From Lachnoanaerobaculum gingivalis (GTDB taxonomy: Bacteria; Bacillota; Clostridia; Lachnospirales; Lachnospiraceae): a stretch of DNA of 64,000 nt. Position 1 is the first letter of the stretch, and each line of letters opens with the position of its first letter. The notes under the pieces were generated by a model that worked only from the letters and a program-made list of their open reading frames with translations, was not told the DNA's origin and did not search any database. Below are positions 12,301 through 21,137 of this stretch, in pieces. The translations under genes and the position numbers were made by a program. Location: assembly GCF_003862475.1 (NCBI RefSeq), contig NZ_RRCO01000001.1, positions 434,001 to 498,000 on the forward strand, read 5' to 3'.

Positions 12301-13092
12301 TTCCACATCTGAGGTGTAATAAAGCAACCTCCCAAGCATAAAAAAATCAGCCTCAGACCGGCTGTTAAAATAGTTTTGATAATTCCCGTTATATATTTGT
12401 CTTAGATCTTCTCCGCTATAGTTAAAGTATCTCCTATTAAAAAGTATGTTTAGAATATCATCTTGTGAAAATCTGTTTTTATCAGCCAAACTGCTTGGAC
12501 TTAAATTAATCCTACCGACTTTGGATTCCCCATAATCTATCCTTGGCATATATGTTTTATAAAGTGGCAACAGCTCCTGATTGATATTTACTATTTTACT
12601 TCTGTCTTTATCCTTTAATATATTCCCGGTTATCGTAAAAAATCTGTCCCTGTCATAAATTTCAAGGTTTTTATATCGCTTCCTTTCTCCCGGTACTTTA
12701 CCCTTTCCTATAAAATGCAGTCCTGTTTTTGACGGAGAGATTTCCGCATAGGTGGAAATCCCTCTTAGAAAATCTGCTGTCATGGAAGCGGCATTTAAGT
12801 CCATACTGTATTCCATTATCTCATCACTTACCTTATCTATATCAATTCCTATATACCCGTCCCCTAAGAAAAATCCCAAGCCGGTTCCTTGATTTTTACA
12901 TAAAGTATCCATGCAATCATCAAAACTGTGCCAAGTTTTTCTATCATTTGACTTGGCAGGTTTTCCATTTGGCATAATAGGCATTTTTGTGTTTTTTCCG
13001 TCTCTTACAATGATTTTATAAAGGCACCATCTTTTCTCTTGCTTTAATTCATCAGGAATATTTTTATATTTGATAAGGTCGGCTTCTTTCAT
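3340..13092 (-). CDS. Giant polyvalent protein: PrimPol, ArdC-N, N6-adenine methylase-like, SF2 helicase
   Basis: 3250 aa, of the LtrC/SNF2-methylase type found in conjugative elements. In order: a primase-polymerase-like domain (IDIDKV near 83-88, SKTGLHFIG near 121, DRFFTITG near 149), a helical domain to about 310, an ArdC N-terminal-like domain (about 325-460), a hydrophilic linker (about 618-770) that overlaps tnpV in another frame, paralogous repeats ending in [12 protein letters not shown] and [12 protein letters not shown], and a methylase-like Rossmann domain ([11 protein letters not shown] near 1510) whose motif IV reads GNVPFG instead of NPPY. An SF2 helicase follows (HEVGAGKT near 2237, VDEAHS near 2402, [10 protein letters not shown] near 2732), then an EF-hand-like stretch [15 protein letters not shown] near 3197. 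ATG overlaps the upstream stop (TAATG). Likely role: processing and protecting ICE DNA on entry to a new host. Confidence 0.85.
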   Translation of the reverse strand: MKEADLIKYKNIPDELKQEKRWCLYKIIVRDGKNTKMPIMPNGKPAKSNDRKTWHSFDDCMDTLCKNQGTGLGFFLGDGYIGIDIDKVSDEIMEYSMDLNAASMTADFLRGISTYAEISPSKTGLHFIGKGKVPGERKRYKNLEIYDRDRFFTITGNILKDKDRSKIVNINQELLPLYKTYMPRIDYGESKVGRINLSPSSLADKNRFSQDDILNILFNRRYFNYSGEDLRQIYNGNYQNYFNSRSEADFFMLGRLLYYTSDVEASISLMENSGLKRNKWYKRRGSTDYIHYIADRAMNGIRKFYDWNKEKADIINNVKQEETENKKEGKMPRYSTEKISDILSHSLEEIRRDVSAYKDFLKTMGNNYKYSYMHQLSIYSTYKRATACAEYDFWKKLGRSVKRGEKGIPILDLSRSIPKVKYVFDVSQTVSIGNKINEVKLWKYEPEKHTLAVDSLIDSFKERNSRLLFSQEEKITALIDLYVRKKLYTIFDMLTDDTLKSYTKVELMQFITESIKVSLAQRMDIGIPVDEGKLETVSGIKHGQDIDSLLGEISLISKEMLIAIGREIGRIGEREKLKEIEIKEQTKTDKEHYNVNDSSENTGAINNEIEENKGGLADERNSNTGEQGISFGGRNLHPDSQRESVRETGGNIQFGEDGRWRGSFDTEYKDAKDSRSEQTEQIWQGEAQIPEGEQGESVSEYVLQRDTDGASSKYRGTGTGVFGEGRAENDANLGADKRTEVGGFSEIYGTEEKSRYDTYKDGIGTDSLGIESDSRLNIRNIEREVEKTSFSFAGNEGGQVRFNLPLQQKEVDTVLIYGGNEEDLRLKILAEYSKGKSIEELADFLQSSFRGGNGYEVAGNKVCAWYDKEGVYLSNDISSKTNPMQILSWSNAAKRIGELIESGEYATNVEVAEAFYYERKKLVEKLWYLKRDFADDVKEAYLQVLDRTEKNGFPDETEELSEKLRSPEFRNKLREEYSIFLQDYMENKGILRFHFHKVEEILKSLNDLEIPRKEFSSGLIELPKIKEFITEDEIDENLRRGSGISGGEKRIADFFRENHTLSEQAEFLKNEYGTGGRTHALSGNMESSEWHDAKGIGLKKGNSPEVMLSWSQVAVRIKDLIKNDRYENKDIVSDVQKQPKSKEENKKASELRAKNEIISALTFKEVKKEDEYQFNPQNEEFTLLKKTVDEGNLKVPEHIRNSIDGKTGYEAELVLDMKNRELKQLLRYNGYLLNSNVAISYDSYKKMLQNFSYLLDDNHRNVLLIGYINEQIKKANEQENVNEPIFKEGMQVRYQGKEYLISEIEDYGNYKTIKLDDNEGYLTGFITGSEIIAFRNENELDFEILSTAEKSLKENLNKEDLLALNKEALIEVPRQEETYTSGEYVKNISPVNYRITREDEVLVPSERLKNNVEAIRVLKQLDKENRNASKEEQDILSKYVGWGGLSDVFDEERGGQWQEARMFLKENLSPSEYEAAKGSTLTAFYTPKVVIDAIYKTLYDMGFESGNILEPSMGIGRFIGNLPLSMQNSKFYGIELDSTSGQIAKKLYPNSNIQVKGFEKTAFSNNLFDIAVGNVPFGDYRVSDREYEKNNFLIHDYFFAKTLDKVRSKGVIAFITSSGTMDKRNEDIRRYISERAEFLGAIRLPNNTFKGEAGTEVTSDIIFLKKRDRLLKIDEDWVKLDKDRQGLSYNKYFVDNPHMVLGNMQEISGRFGTTLSCIADESKPIKEQLEDAIKNIKGTYEKAKSNEELETEILPADDNVKNYSYVVIEDKVYFRENSIMQRVLLNKADEEKIGAYLEIEKALREVITYQKEDYPDEEIKALQGRLNKLYDDFSGKYGLINSRANKRLLQEDANYSLVSTLENLNKEGNFIGKSDIFTKRTIKKAMVIEHTDSLTEALILSISQKGNVNFEYMEELTGNIRKELIEGLKGEIFLNLDSFEPSDITPFSSALDLVDFSREYVSADEYLSGNIREKIEVVDAYIKNIDYEVKRNEEELDKPHELQSGFEARRSNQEELSYKSEITEKISVLKQELSALNYQKKRLEEVMPKNLEASDITVKMGSTWIPEKDYKSFMFNLLKTSASNRWNIDIKYNDFTGEYRVEGKSTDKNNDLANFTYGTSRVSAYKLIEDSLNLRDTKVYDQIIDSDGKKTSVLNQKETMLARSKQEIIKEEFKNWIFEDVDRRNRLVKKYNERFNSIRLREYDGSHLPFDGINPEIKLRPHQKDAIARGLFGGNTLLAHEVGAGKTFEMIGIAMESKRLGMSSKAMFVVPNHIVEQFGREFNELYPAANILCATEKDFTPDKRKRFCSRIATGDYDAVIIGHSQFEKIPISKERQEYELKSQIDEIVEFIGEYKRDRDQRFSVKQLEKTKKSLEAKLKKLNDDYKKDDVVTFEELGIDKLFVDEAHSYKNLYLFSKMRNVSGISATDSQKSSDMLMKCRYMDEITDGKGVVFATGTPVSNSMAELYTMQRYLQYDELKKMHLQHFDSWASTFGETVTAIELNPEGNGYRSKTRFSKFYNLPELMNMVKQFMDIKTADVLNLPVPNAHYENIKTKPSEEQKQILETFSERADKVRAKQVDSSVDNMLLITNDGKKMALDQRLINPLLPDDENSKVNTCVKNIFSIWDKYTDKKSVQLVFCDMSTPSSEFNIYDDIRNKLIMLGIPKEEIEFIHNANNNREKDAIFDKVRKGEIRVLLGSTQKMGAGTNAQDKLIAIHDLDIPWRPADLSQRAGRIVRQGNENKDVYIFRYVTENTFDAYLFQTLENKQKYISQIMTSKTPVRVAEDVDEATLNYAEIKALATGNPLIREKMDLDVEVSKLKMLESNFKSNLYKLEDKVVKVYPKEIENLKNKIENLKKDIGSIEPYREENTDKTVYVQSSLENVGENLMEIEKKSDKEAVSKFTSLILDGKKYTDKRQAGEFLISKIKSIRKTDDFKSEEVKIGEYRNFDLFVYYDSFSNQYKFNLKGEENHYGEFGTDGIGNITRMDNVLDKIPERLEQTIGKLRDTESQLETAKLEIGKKFPQDELLKEKTLRLAEVNNLLDMGQKEAVTEEKNSLLEEVKEELIHFLNKEYEENHSVEDFYTLFPDLSDIRLAYTTTPDEKHEIQTSLDLINYKLNTYVDNTLVNSFQYTYDPLDASDRRELVQIKANIGIWDFNELIYVDEEKLKEVMGLEIDDEGNFYDPLEKDTDLDGVADRYDADFRDSKVQSIGDLDRRERNSVVEKLNGYKEQISQTGARENQLEYFEEAR
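10782..11240 (-). CDS. tnpV: TnpV family protein, overprinted inside the giant gene (+1 frame)
   Basis: A 152-aa product read in the +1 frame relative to the giant gene on the same strand. It has the TnpV hallmark order: [13 protein letters not shown], then a short acidic stretch leading to LIPNIKMPK, then [18 protein letters not shown], then a long helical part ending in a methionine- and leucine-rich helix. A perfect Shine-Dalgarno AAAGGAGG (11249-11256) lies 8 nt before the ATG, which is strong sign of real translation. In the giant frame the same bases encode only a low-complexity G/E/R/S/T/Q linker. TnpV was named in Tn4451-type elements and has no established function. The N-terminus is about 20 residues longer than I expect for the family, so an internal start is possible. 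Confidence 0.8.
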   Translation of the reverse strand: MRETVILANREYLLEEETYTPIVKENLFEKQGGTYSLEKMEDGEEVLIPNIKMPKIVDQSRLNRFGRERLKFLKENRENQYQSMYYKETLMEHLLNIEEQAQEFLEKEEPKMMQIWGLTNELKSEDFLKYMGLKKNLDMTLTRMVLEQIVWA

Positions 13093-13895
13093 TATATTTC
13101 CATTCTCTTATCCTTTTTTACTGTCTTTTCTCCTTTCCCATTTTCTTCCTGCCTGATCTTTTGCTGATTTTCTTTAAGTGTTTTTAATACGGAAGGTTTT
13201 CTTTCCATACTTTTAGGCTTTTTCTCATTGCTTTTTTGAATGTTTGTACCTTGCCTTTCACCTCCATTTCTCACAGCTGTTTTTTCACTTGTCTTAATGT
13301 CTTTATTTTCATTATCCGATTGACTAATCTCTTCCTTATTTCCCTTATTTAACTTTTCCTCATCCTTTTGTATCTCTTTAGATAAGGTATCCAGTTTTTC
13401 AAGGCAGTTATTAAGCTTCTTTTGCTGCTCTTTTATGAAACTTTGCATTGAGTTTACAAGTCCCTTTACAATTCCTATTTTCATCTCAACAAACTTTTCC
13501 TGTGCCTTCGTAAGGTTATAGGTAAGCTGATGTTTCATACTGTCATAAAGGTGCTTAATACTTCCTACCGCCTTTTCCTGAAGATTAATAAGAGATTTCC
13601 CTACTGCCCTAATATCCTTGGCAATAAGGGAGCTAAGGCTTATATTATCCATTTCATTAAGTCTTTTGATCTCCGCCTTAAGACCTGTTATTTCATCTTT
13701 AAGTGCCTTTAACTCTTCAATATTTACATCAAAGTCATTATTTTTTAGCTCTTCTTTAAGCTCCCCGGCAATTTTAAGCTGTGTATCCGTATTATCTTCT
13801 AAAAAGTCGGCTGTTTTTGTATATTCTTTTTTGATCTCATTTATAACTTCCTTGGTCTGTTCTTCCTGTCTTTGAATGTTTTTATTATCGTTCAT
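13092..13895 (-). CDS. ICE coiled-coil protein, unknown function
   Basis: 267 aa, highly charged, with long predicted helices (heptad-like stretch [18 protein letters not shown] near 65-82 and a second one around 150-180) and no membrane segment. It resembles the coiled-coil proteins often found just before the giant helicase/methylase in Tn1549-type elements. The tail has [14 protein letters not shown], a motif also present near the ends of the giant protein and the SSB-like protein downstream. Its stop overlaps the start of the giant gene (TAATG), so the two are translationally coupled. It is preceded by a good GGAGG site. I cannot name a function. Confidence 0.7.
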   Translation of the reverse strand: MNDNKNIQRQEEQTKEVINEIKKEYTKTADFLEDNTDTQLKIAGELKEELKNNDFDVNIEELKALKDEITGLKAEIKRLNEMDNISLSSLIAKDIRAVGKSLINLQEKAVGSIKHLYDSMKHQLTYNLTKAQEKFVEMKIGIVKGLVNSMQSFIKEQQKKLNNCLEKLDTLSKEIQKDEEKLNKGNKEEISQSDNENKDIKTSEKTAVRNGGERQGTNIQKSNEKKPKSMERKPSVLKTLKENQQKIRQEENGKGEKTVKKDKRMEI

Positions 13896-13928
13896 TTCGT
13901 CCTCCTTAAATTCTGTTCTTTATTGTTT

Positions 13929-14479
13929 TTATAAGATCCATTGTAGTTGCGTAATTCCTGTATAACCTACTTCCCATATAAACCATGCAAATGCAATGGC
14001 ATTGCTTTTATACTTTTCAAACTCGGCATTTTTAGCACAGTTAAGTCTTTTGGAAAATACATATACCTTTTTTATAGGATATTTTTTAAATAACTCATAT
14101 CTTTTTTGTCCCTCCAAAAATGCTAAGCGAAAAAGCATTGCTATTTTTACTTTCGGGGCAGATATTTCAAGGGCGTGTTTTAGAAATTTATCCGCACAAA
14201 AATAAGGCGGATTGGTTACTATGTCTAAGGTATTTTCCTTAATCGTAAAAAATCCACCTCTCTTTTGCTTCCATATCCTCTGTAACAAATATCCTCCGCT
14301 TTTACCCTGTATCCATGCTCTACCAGTACTTTTCCAATATGCCCCTGACCGCAGGCAGGCTCATATATTGTTTCTCTGAAATTTTCTCTTATTAAAAGCT
14401 CCTTTGTTGCTCTTTTATCTGTGGCATAAAAATCCAAGACCTCTCTGTCTTTACCAAGTTTCATCAATGTATCAAACAT
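13929..14479 (-). pseudogene. DNA adenine methyltransferase-like gene, frameshifted
   Basis: The first part (14479 to about 14245) encodes a SAM-binding start with EPACGQGHIG and runs to a stop at 14225. The second frame (from about 14260 to 13929) carries the catalytic NPPY motif (TNPPYFCADKF). Adding one T to the run of six T near 14250 would join EVDF to FTIKENTLDIVTNPPY and give about 183 aa, a normal size for the small methyltransferases of these ICEs. So this is one gene broken by a single-base deletion, either real or an assembly indel. It starts 3 nt after the topB stop. An intact copy could methylate ICE DNA against host restriction. Confidence 0.75.
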
Positions 14480-14482
14480 AGA

Positions 14483-16204
14483 TTATCTTCCCTGATACTT
14501 GGCAATAGTTTCTTTTATCTCGGTTTCAACACACGATAAAAATGCTTCATTTGATGCTTTACCCAGTGCTATATCAGACAAGTTCATTTCCCACTTGGCT
14601 GTTGTTTTAGCTGACTTAAAGTTATCCTCCACTATCTCTATAAGAGCTTTTCCTTTTTTGGTTGCAATAAGATTTTTCTTATCTCTTTCTATGAAATCCT
14701 TGGAAATTAAATTTTCTATAATACCTGCTCTTGTTGCCGGTGTTCCAAGTCCCCTTCGCTCAACCTCAATTCCCTTTTGCAGTGCATCATTACCTGCAAT
14801 CTCCATAGCCTTAAGAAGAGTATCCTCTGTAAAATGCTTTGGTGGTATCGTATATTTTTCTTTTATCTCTTTATCCTTGATTTTAAGTACATCTCCCACA
14901 TTTATATCAGGTAATACAACATCTTCATTTTTCTTTGAACCGTACTGTTTAAGATATTTGGTAAAACCTTCATCTGTAATGACCTTACCGCTTACCTTAA
15001 ATTCAAATATATCACCCTGACTTTCATATACCGCAACAATCTTTGTTATATTTTCAATTAAGGGATAGCCTGTACTTGCATGGAGTTTATTTAAGATAAG
15101 GTTATATATTTTTCTTTCACTTTCAGGAATTGTGGACATATCTTCCTCTAAAGAACTTACTGTAGGTATGATTGCATGGTGATCCGTTACCTTAGCTGAG
15201 TTAAAAATAACTTTAATTCTCTCCGTATCAAAGTCATTTTTACCAAGTATGTTATTTATCGTATTTATAATCATATCTTCCGAAAGATATCGGCTGTCCG
15301 TCCTGGGATATGTAATCATTTTCTTTTCATAAAGGCTTTGTGCATAGTCAAGTGTCTGTTTTGCACTGTATCCGAAGTACTTGTTACATTCTCTTTGAAG
15401 TGTTGTAAGATCAAACGGCAAGTCAGGTTTTGTAAGCTTTTCCTTTTTCTCCACATTTCTTACTGTGATTGTATTTCCTACCACATTTACTAAATCTTCT
15501 ACAATTTCAAGGCTGTCTATTCTGTCTGTTGAAAGAGTAAAACCGGTAAAATAAAGCTCACCTATATAATATTTTTCTTTCTTAAAAGCTGTTATTTCAT
15601 CATCTCTTTTTACTATCATGGCAAGCGTGGGTGTTTGTACTCTTCCAACAGAATAATTTTGATTGTAAATAAGGGAATACAGCCTGCTCATGTTCATGCC
15701 GACAAGCCAATCCGCCTTACTTCTGGCAAGAGCTGATTGGTATAGATCTTCATACTCTTTTCCCTCTTTTAGCTGCTTAAAGCCTTCTTTAATTGCCACA
15801 TCTTCAATTGATGAGATCCAAAGTCTTTTGATATTCTTTTTACAACCTGCCTGCTCATACACAAGCCTAAAGATCAACTCTCCCTCACGCCCTGCATCAC
15901 AGGCATTAATAACAGCCTCAATCTCTTTAGAGTTCATCAGCTTTTTAAGAGTGTTAAACTGCCCCCTAGTTGCCTTTAAAACCTCATACTTATACTCACC
16001 CGGAATAATCGGTAAATCCTCCAAGCTCCACTTGCCATACTTTTCATCATAAGCTGAAGGACTTGCCATCTGTATTAAATGTCCCACACACCAACTTACA
16101 ATATATCCACCTCCTTCATAGTATCCGTCCTGTCTGCCGGTTGCACCGATTACCTTTGCAATACTCATTGCGACACTCGGCTTTTCACATATCACTAAAT
16201 TCAT
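14483..16204 (-). CDS. topB: DNA topoisomerase III (type IA)
   Basis: 573 aa. The Toprim start MNLVICEKPSVAMSIAKVIG, the acidic GREGELIFR motif and the active-site tyrosine in MITYPRTDSRYLS are all present. It lacks C-terminal zinc fingers, as is usual for ICE-borne forms. It relaxes or decatenates DNA, probably resolving intermediates of ICE replication or transfer. AAAGGAGG lies 7-8 nt before the ATG. In related elements topB follows DUF4366 closely; here a helicase/PIN cargo module with its own terminator separates them. Confidence 0.93.
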   Translation of the reverse strand: MNLVICEKPSVAMSIAKVIGATGRQDGYYEGGGYIVSWCVGHLIQMASPSAYDEKYGKWSLEDLPIIPGEYKYEVLKATRGQFNTLKKLMNSKEIEAVINACDAGREGELIFRLVYEQAGCKKNIKRLWISSIEDVAIKEGFKQLKEGKEYEDLYQSALARSKADWLVGMNMSRLYSLIYNQNYSVGRVQTPTLAMIVKRDDEITAFKKEKYYIGELYFTGFTLSTDRIDSLEIVEDLVNVVGNTITVRNVEKKEKLTKPDLPFDLTTLQRECNKYFGYSAKQTLDYAQSLYEKKMITYPRTDSRYLSEDMIINTINNILGKNDFDTERIKVIFNSAKVTDHHAIIPTVSSLEEDMSTIPESERKIYNLILNKLHASTGYPLIENITKIVAVYESQGDIFEFKVSGKVITDEGFTKYLKQYGSKKNEDVVLPDINVGDVLKIKDKEIKEKYTIPPKHFTEDTLLKAMEIAGNDALQKGIEVERRGLGTPATRAGIIENLISKDFIERDKKNLIATKKGKALIEIVEDNFKSAKTTAKWEMNLSDIALGKASNEAFLSCVETEIKETIAKYQGR

Positions 16205-16230
16205 TTATAAATCCTCCTTTTTTTGCATGA

Positions 16231-16270
16231 AAAAAGGCAATCCGAGTTTTTCCTTCTGATTGCCTTTTGG
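16231..16270 (-). terminator. Terminator between cargo helicase and topB
   Basis: On the minus strand AAAGGCAATC pairs with GATTGCCTTT around a 15-nt loop, followed by TTTTTTC. It closes the helicase transcript before topB. Confidence 0.75.
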
Positions 16271-16347
16271 TTTTTGGTGTTTAATTGTTCAAAAATATAA
16301 TTTTGGCTTAAATCTATTACGGTTTACTTTCATGTGATTTTACCCCT

Positions 16348-18852
16348 TTAACTCTTTCTCTCAAACTTAACTGTATACATATTAACAATATCATCTTTTC
16401 TAAGCTTATATATATGCAGCAATTCATTAATTTTATTTATATCATTGATATTCCCGTTATGACACAAAGTACTATAAAAATCACGTAGATTCTTTCTAAA
16501 AAATGTCAGTTCTTTCTCAGTCATAACTCTCATATTTTCATTTGGAGAAGCAACTATATCAACAAATTTAGATGGGTGAACAATTATTGGTATACATTCA
16601 TTTGGGTATACATAATTCTCCTTAAACCAATGAACCGATCCTGATAATTGATTACAATAATCTTTCTTTATTGTTTGAGTAGTAGCCTCCGTCTTACATT
16701 CAATTACCAAATACTTACTTGAATCAATAGCCCATAAATTATCTGGTCCATATCCTCCAGTTTCTTTGTCTGGTCTCGAACATACAAAACCAAGAGATAC
16801 CCCAACTTGATTTAGTGCTTCCTCAAATTTCTCATATTCACTCTCCATACATAAATTTGACAAAATTCCGTCTATATATACTAATAATTCATTTAACCCA
16901 AGCTTTCTTGCAGATATATTTGTGCTAATAGCTTGTGCTTGCGGAATTGTATTAATTGTTCTTTTATACTGTATACCTCTAATAGGTGAAAGAATAGCTG
17001 CACTTAAATTCTTTCCAACTGTTAATATTTCTTGAGCAAGAACAGGGTCTGTTTTATTTGTATATTCAGCCTGAATCTGACATAAATATCCTTTTGTTCT
17101 TTTGTCATCCTCTTTATCCTTAACCATTTTAATAGTTTCTGCAGCATCAATCCATTGCATATTTATGGATTTTTCAAAAGCTTTTCTTTGAGCAACTATC
17201 CTTTCATCTACCCTCGCCTCATTTGAATACTTAACCGTGGCTAAACTCTCCTTGCAAGTTTTTATCCATTCTGGATTTTTTTCTAAAGAATAATTTGCAA
17301 GTTCAAATATCTGATCAATTGTTGGCTTTGAACCTGTTTCACTCACTAATAAATCCCATAATTGTTTTGAAAGATCATATTGACATTTCGTAGCCGCACT
17401 AAAATAATCTATTCCCTTACCTCTTGATAACACATCTGAAAGTTCATCCCCCATAAGAACAACACAACATTCATCATCATTAAAACGCACTCCTCGTCCC
17501 ATACCTTGTTCAATTCTTTGAACTTGCTCTCGTAGCAGAATAGTACTTTGAGGAGCTACACTTTGAATATATCTATCTTTAATACTATTTAAAGGCGGAA
17601 GTCCATCAATGACCAACATTCTACAAGCATCACCTGGCAAATCAATCCCATCATATCTATTAACAAAAATCACTTTTCCTAAATGAACACCGCTTTTTAA
17701 TTTATTAACTACTTTATCTATATTATCTTTTGTCGCTGTTCGTTCCCTTTGTTCATCCCAAAATTCCGCTCTAGAAAAAGAAGGCACAAGTATCACTACA
17801 TTATATTTTTTAGCTATTTCCTCAACTTTTTTCTTTATCTCAACTTCTGATATCTCGCTGTTTATATGCTTAGGAAAGATAACTAATCTATCTCCAATAT
17901 CATTAGCATTTTCTGGTGTGATAATATTTTTCATATCCCCTATATCTAATCCAAGTGCAGAAATAAACACACTATCATCGGCTAGTGTTGCACTCATATA
18001 TATACGTCTACTTGCATCTTCAAGACTAGATATATTATATAAATCAATTCCTTTAGGAGATATTTCAATCGTAGAAGCTGTAATTATACAATCACATGTA
18101 TCCAAACTTCTCTCTAGCAATGGTAGTCCAAAGTATATTTCGCTATTATCCTTATTATTATATTTCTTTAATATTCTATAAACATTGTCTTGCTGTCTTT
18201 GCCATTCCCAATATGGAACCAGTATATTTTTTCGACAATCTTTCATTTCAACAACATCAATGTAACTCTTTGGATTATAATCTCTTAATGACGAACTAAA
18301 TATAGCTATTAGTTCCCTATATGCATCCGTTCCAGCATTAATTCTTATCATAAATTGGTCAGTAATTTTATCCATACATGCATGAACATCATCAATAATA
18401 ATACTTCCTATTGGATAATTCCCACACTCTCTCATCCCAAAATAACTATGACCATTTACAATAGTCTGAATAGAGGTAACAAGAATTGCTTTTGAGTTTG
18501 AATAGTTATAATCATCTTTGTCCGCTGTTACAAAAATTCCTAATCTCTTAGCTTCATCAATAACCTGCATAACCAAGTAATTATCAGGTACCACATATAT
18601 AGCTGGTCCTTTTCCCTCGTTTAAACAACTCTGAAGCATAATTAACCCAACTACTGTTTTTCCACTACCCGTATTCATTTTCAAAATTACATTTTTTTCA
18701 TTTCTAACATCAAACCATTTTTTCCATACCTCACTTTGAACATCCCGAGGATACCCGTACCCCATTGCTTTTGAAGGTAATGTCATAAAAATCTCTCTAG
18801 GCTCAATCGTTTTTGTCTTTGAACTAGAATTAAGTTTTGATAAAAGATTCAT
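16348..18852 (-). CDS. SF2 helicase fused to PD-(D/E)XK nuclease (candidate defence effector)
   Basis: 834 aa. Helicase motifs: Walker A MNTGSGKT (59-66), motif II DDVH (154-157), SAT (287-289), DGIDLP (401-406), and QRIEQGMGRGVR (445-456). The last two look like the XPD/DinG-type C-terminal helicase domain. After a long helical stretch the C-terminus has GPDNLW then IECK, a PD-(D/E)XK arrangement with D704, E718 and K720, so a nuclease is likely fused to the motor. AAGGAG lies 6 nt before the ATG. The upstream partner gene (18963-19839) is PIN-like and frameshifted. The pair sits as cargo inside the transfer operon, with its own terminator. I infer a restriction-like role against foreign DNA; I do not recognise a named system. 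Confidence 0.7.
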   Translation of the reverse strand: MNLLSKLNSSSKTKTIEPREIFMTLPSKAMGYGYPRDVQSEVWKKWFDVRNEKNVILKMNTGSGKTVVGLIMLQSCLNEGKGPAIYVVPDNYLVMQVIDEAKRLGIFVTADKDDYNYSNSKAILVTSIQTIVNGHSYFGMRECGNYPIGSIIIDDVHACMDKITDQFMIRINAGTDAYRELIAIFSSSLRDYNPKSYIDVVEMKDCRKNILVPYWEWQRQQDNVYRILKKYNNKDNSEIYFGLPLLERSLDTCDCIITASTIEISPKGIDLYNISSLEDASRRIYMSATLADDSVFISALGLDIGDMKNIITPENANDIGDRLVIFPKHINSEISEVEIKKKVEEIAKKYNVVILVPSFSRAEFWDEQRERTATKDNIDKVVNKLKSGVHLGKVIFVNRYDGIDLPGDACRMLVIDGLPPLNSIKDRYIQSVAPQSTILLREQVQRIEQGMGRGVRFNDDECCVVLMGDELSDVLSRGKGIDYFSAATKCQYDLSKQLWDLLVSETGSKPTIDQIFELANYSLEKNPEWIKTCKESLATVKYSNEARVDERIVAQRKAFEKSINMQWIDAAETIKMVKDKEDDKRTKGYLCQIQAEYTNKTDPVLAQEILTVGKNLSAAILSPIRGIQYKRTINTIPQAQAISTNISARKLGLNELLVYIDGILSNLCMESEYEKFEEALNQVGVSLGFVCSRPDKETGGYGPDNLWAIDSSKYLVIECKTEATTQTIKKDYCNQLSGSVHWFKENYVYPNECIPIIVHPSKFVDIVASPNENMRVMTEKELTFFRKNLRDFYSTLCHNGNINDINKINELLHIYKLRKDDIVNMYTVKFERKS

Positions 18853-18962
18853 TGTATACTCCTTGAATTTTAAATTATAGTATATTTACAATTATTGTAC
18901 CTCAAATACTAAGTATAGTATTTTTTTATTTACTTAAAATCTTTAGCTCTAGTTTCTTCTCT

Positions 18963-19839
18963 TCACATAAGCTTACAACACTCATTATACGACATCAAAA
19001 TTTCGGAAATATTTTCTTTAGAACAGAGTATAACCTCTGTATCTACCTGAAGAAAATAGTATACAGCTTTACATTTATTGAAGAATTTTCTATCTACAGT
19101 AAATAACTTATCTGCTTTTGTTGCATATATTGCATGTGAAACATCATGAATTCCTGAAATCGTTGTATCCTCTTTTTTTTCTGCATTATAGCCATTTATA
19201 TTTAGTATACGAAATAGTATCTCTATTATAAATTCTAATACCTTATGAGAATCCTTTATTTTAGAATACATCCCTGAGTATATCTTTAAATCTTCCGGTA
19301 AATCTTTATCTACACCGCACAATTTAAAAACCGAATTTTCATACCTGTTATTATGTTTTTTTATAATATCTTTCATATTAGTATTTAATTGACTTATTGC
19401 ATTAACCATATCCTCATACTCCCAAATTTTGTCAAATTCAATATTAGAGATATTTTGATATTTTTTCTCTTTATCACAAAGTTCTTTGTAATGCTCTTTG
19501 TCTACTTTATACTTATGTTTACCATCAATCTCTATCCTTTGAGTTGTATCATATTTTACTATACGTTCATAGCAAATAAAAGGCGATTCTTTTTTAATTA
19601 TTATACTTGTCATAGATGGCAAATACTCCATATCATTAGTAAATTTAGAAATTTGCGAAAGAATATTTTTTTTATTTTCTAAATAATTACTATCCCCTTT
19701 TTTTAATGCCTTATAAACTTCTTCAATATGGGCTGGGCTATAAAAAGTTCACAGACTTTTTTAATAAGTCTACTGCTGAAACTATTGATTTATCTATTAA
19801 TGAGTAAATATAAATATTATGATCCAGATAAAAATCCAT
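18963..19839 (-). pseudogene. PIN-like nuclease partner of the helicase, frameshifted
   Basis: From ATG 19839 (AAAGGAGA upstream) the frame reads MDFYLDHNIYIYSLID and stops after 33 codons. The next frame continues with FYSPAHIEEVYKAL and runs to 18963. Removing one T from the five-T run at about 19740-19745 joins them into one protein of about 291 aa. The pattern is PIN-like: an early Asp in YLDHN, SPAHIEE, and a C-terminal HDVSHAIYATKADKLFTVD with two more Asp residues. PIN domains are usually Mg-dependent RNases. The 222-aa piece starting at ATG 19631 lacks the first catalytic Asp, so it is not a whole enzyme. Family assignment rests on motif spacing only. Confidence 0.6.
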
Positions 19840-19869
19840 AATAAATCTCCTTTTAATTTGATGTTTCTT

Positions 19870-19889
19870 ATAGATAATAGCTTATCTAT
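19870..19889. promoter_or_regulatory. Inverted repeat upstream of the PIN/helicase module
   Basis: ATAGATAA and TTATCTAT form perfect 8-bp arms around a 4-bp spacer, about 30 bp before the start codon of the PIN-like gene. It could be an operator or a 5' leader hairpin. No regulator gene for it is evident in the module. Confidence 0.4.
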
Positions 19890-19971
19890 GATTAGTAAAT
19901 ACTTTTATATTTGTATCTATAAATATCATACTATATATGAATAAAAAATGCACTATATTCTTTATCCTTTT

Positions 19972-20847
19972 CTACTCATCATCATCTTCCTCATAAGCAT
20001 CTATTGCCATATCATCAACTTCTTCCTGCTCCGTTTCCTCTTGTATTTCTTCCGGTTCTTCTATATTATCCTCGCTTTCATAATCATCCTCAAGTTCATT
20101 ATAGTCTTCATCCTCACTTTCTTCCTGTTTTTTCTTATAAATCTTAAAATAATATCCTGCTCCGGCAACTGCCATAACAAGCAATCCTAAAAATATATAA
20201 AGTCCTCCTCCTTTACCTTCTTCCTTCTTTTTAGGCTCTTCCTTTACCGGTTCTTCTTTTGTTACTTTTGTTGGTGGCGGTACCTCTTCTATCTTTTTTA
20301 CTTCCTCTTTAGGTTTTTCTTTTGCTTCAACCATATTTAATAAATCATCTTCGCTTACTTCTGTAAGCAGCATGACATTTTGTCCTTCTTCATCATAATT
20401 AATGATTAGATGAAAGGTCTTTCCGGACTTTGTTTTAAATGTAATGAACTGTCTGGCATCGGCAAAATATTTACCACTTTCATCCCCCGTATTTTCTCCA
20501 TGATAAATAGGATAGCTTTGATTAGCATTATTTACATTTTCTATAAGATCCGCCTTGGCACTGCCCTCTGCTGTAGGAATACCTTTATTTATACCATCAC
20601 TTTGGCTACCTAACTGATTATCACTTGGAAGCTCTTTTGCATCCAGTTTATTCGGAAAGCGTACTTCCCTTTCTTCTTTATTATCTTTACTTGCTGTTTC
20701 CTTAATTGCCTCAGTTTCTATTTCACTTTCATTAACCTGTGCAAAAATATATGTAGGGTAAACATTCCCTATAATAAACATCACAAGTAGGCAAATAACT
20801 CCTACCAATCTTTTCACCCTGTTCTTTTTAGATTTCATTTCCTTCAT
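19972..20847 (-). CDS. DUF4366-type membrane protein of ICE
   Basis: 291 aa. An N-terminal hydrophobic segment (about 14-36) acts as signal or anchor, then a mainly extracellular part (QFITFKTKSGKTFHLIINYDE is typical of the family), then a transmembrane segment after GGGLYIFLGLL, and a very acidic cytoplasmic tail ending EEDDDE. DUF4366 proteins follow DUF4315 in Tn1549-type transfer operons and probably belong to the mating-pair apparatus, but their job is not known. GGAGG lies 6 nt before ATG 20847; the gene overlaps the end of the DUF4315 gene by 20 nt. Confidence 0.8.
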   Translation of the reverse strand: MKEMKSKKNRVKRLVGVICLLVMFIIGNVYPTYIFAQVNESEIETEAIKETASKDNKEEREVRFPNKLDAKELPSDNQLGSQSDGINKGIPTAEGSAKADLIENVNNANQSYPIYHGENTGDESGKYFADARQFITFKTKSGKTFHLIINYDEEGQNVMLLTEVSEDDLLNMVEAKEKPKEEVKKIEEVPPPTKVTKEEPVKEEPKKKEEGKGGGLYIFLGLLVMAVAGAGYYFKIYKKKQEESEDEDYNELEDDYESEDNIEEPEEIQEETEQEEVDDMAIDAYEEDDDE

Positions 20848-21124
20848 TTGTATCCTCCATGATTTTTTCTCTGTTTTCCTCTACTCCTTTAGAATTTTCC
20901 GGCTCTTTCATTTTCTTTTCACTTTGCCTTTCCTTTTTGTAATTTCTCATCATTTCTAAAAACTCATCAAGTGAAATATCAATGCTTCTATATTCTTTTA
21001 GAACCTCGACTTGCTCCATTTCCTCCTGCTCTTCTTTAAGTATTTCCTGCCTCAGCCTAAGTTCTTCTATTTTTTCTTCTATTGCCTTTTGATTTTCGAT
21101 ATTCTTTTGATACTTTTTATTCAA
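20828..21124 (-). CDS. DUF4315-like small coiled-coil protein
   Basis: About 98 aa from a TTG start at 21124, chosen because AGGAGG lies 6 nt upstream and the codon falls 14 nt after the NlpC/P60 stop. A longer frame from ATG 21160 would overlap that gene. The sequence is a charged coiled coil (KAIEEKIEELRLRQEILKEEQEE) followed by IDISLDEFLEMM, the pattern of DUF4315. It always sits between the cell-wall hydrolase and DUF4366 in related elements. Function unknown. Confidence 0.75.
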   Translation of the reverse strand: MNKKYQKNIENQKAIEEKIEELRLRQEILKEEQEEMEQVEVLKEYRSIDISLDEFLEMMRNYKKERQSEKKMKEPENSKGVEENREKIMEDTNEGNEI

Positions 21125-21137
21125 CTTCTTCCTCCTG

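Noticed and set aside
4789-12977. Many plus-strand open frames of 60-130 codons across the giant gene
   Set aside because: They lie opposite long minus-strand coding sequence, have no ribosome sites or recognisable families, and are leucine/phenylalanine-rich mirror frames of AT-rich coding DNA.
19631-19633. Start of the 222-aa frame at ATG 19631 as a full gene
   Set aside because: The upstream frame carries a good ribosome site and the first PIN-like acidic motif, so the 222-aa frame is the tail of a frameshifted gene.
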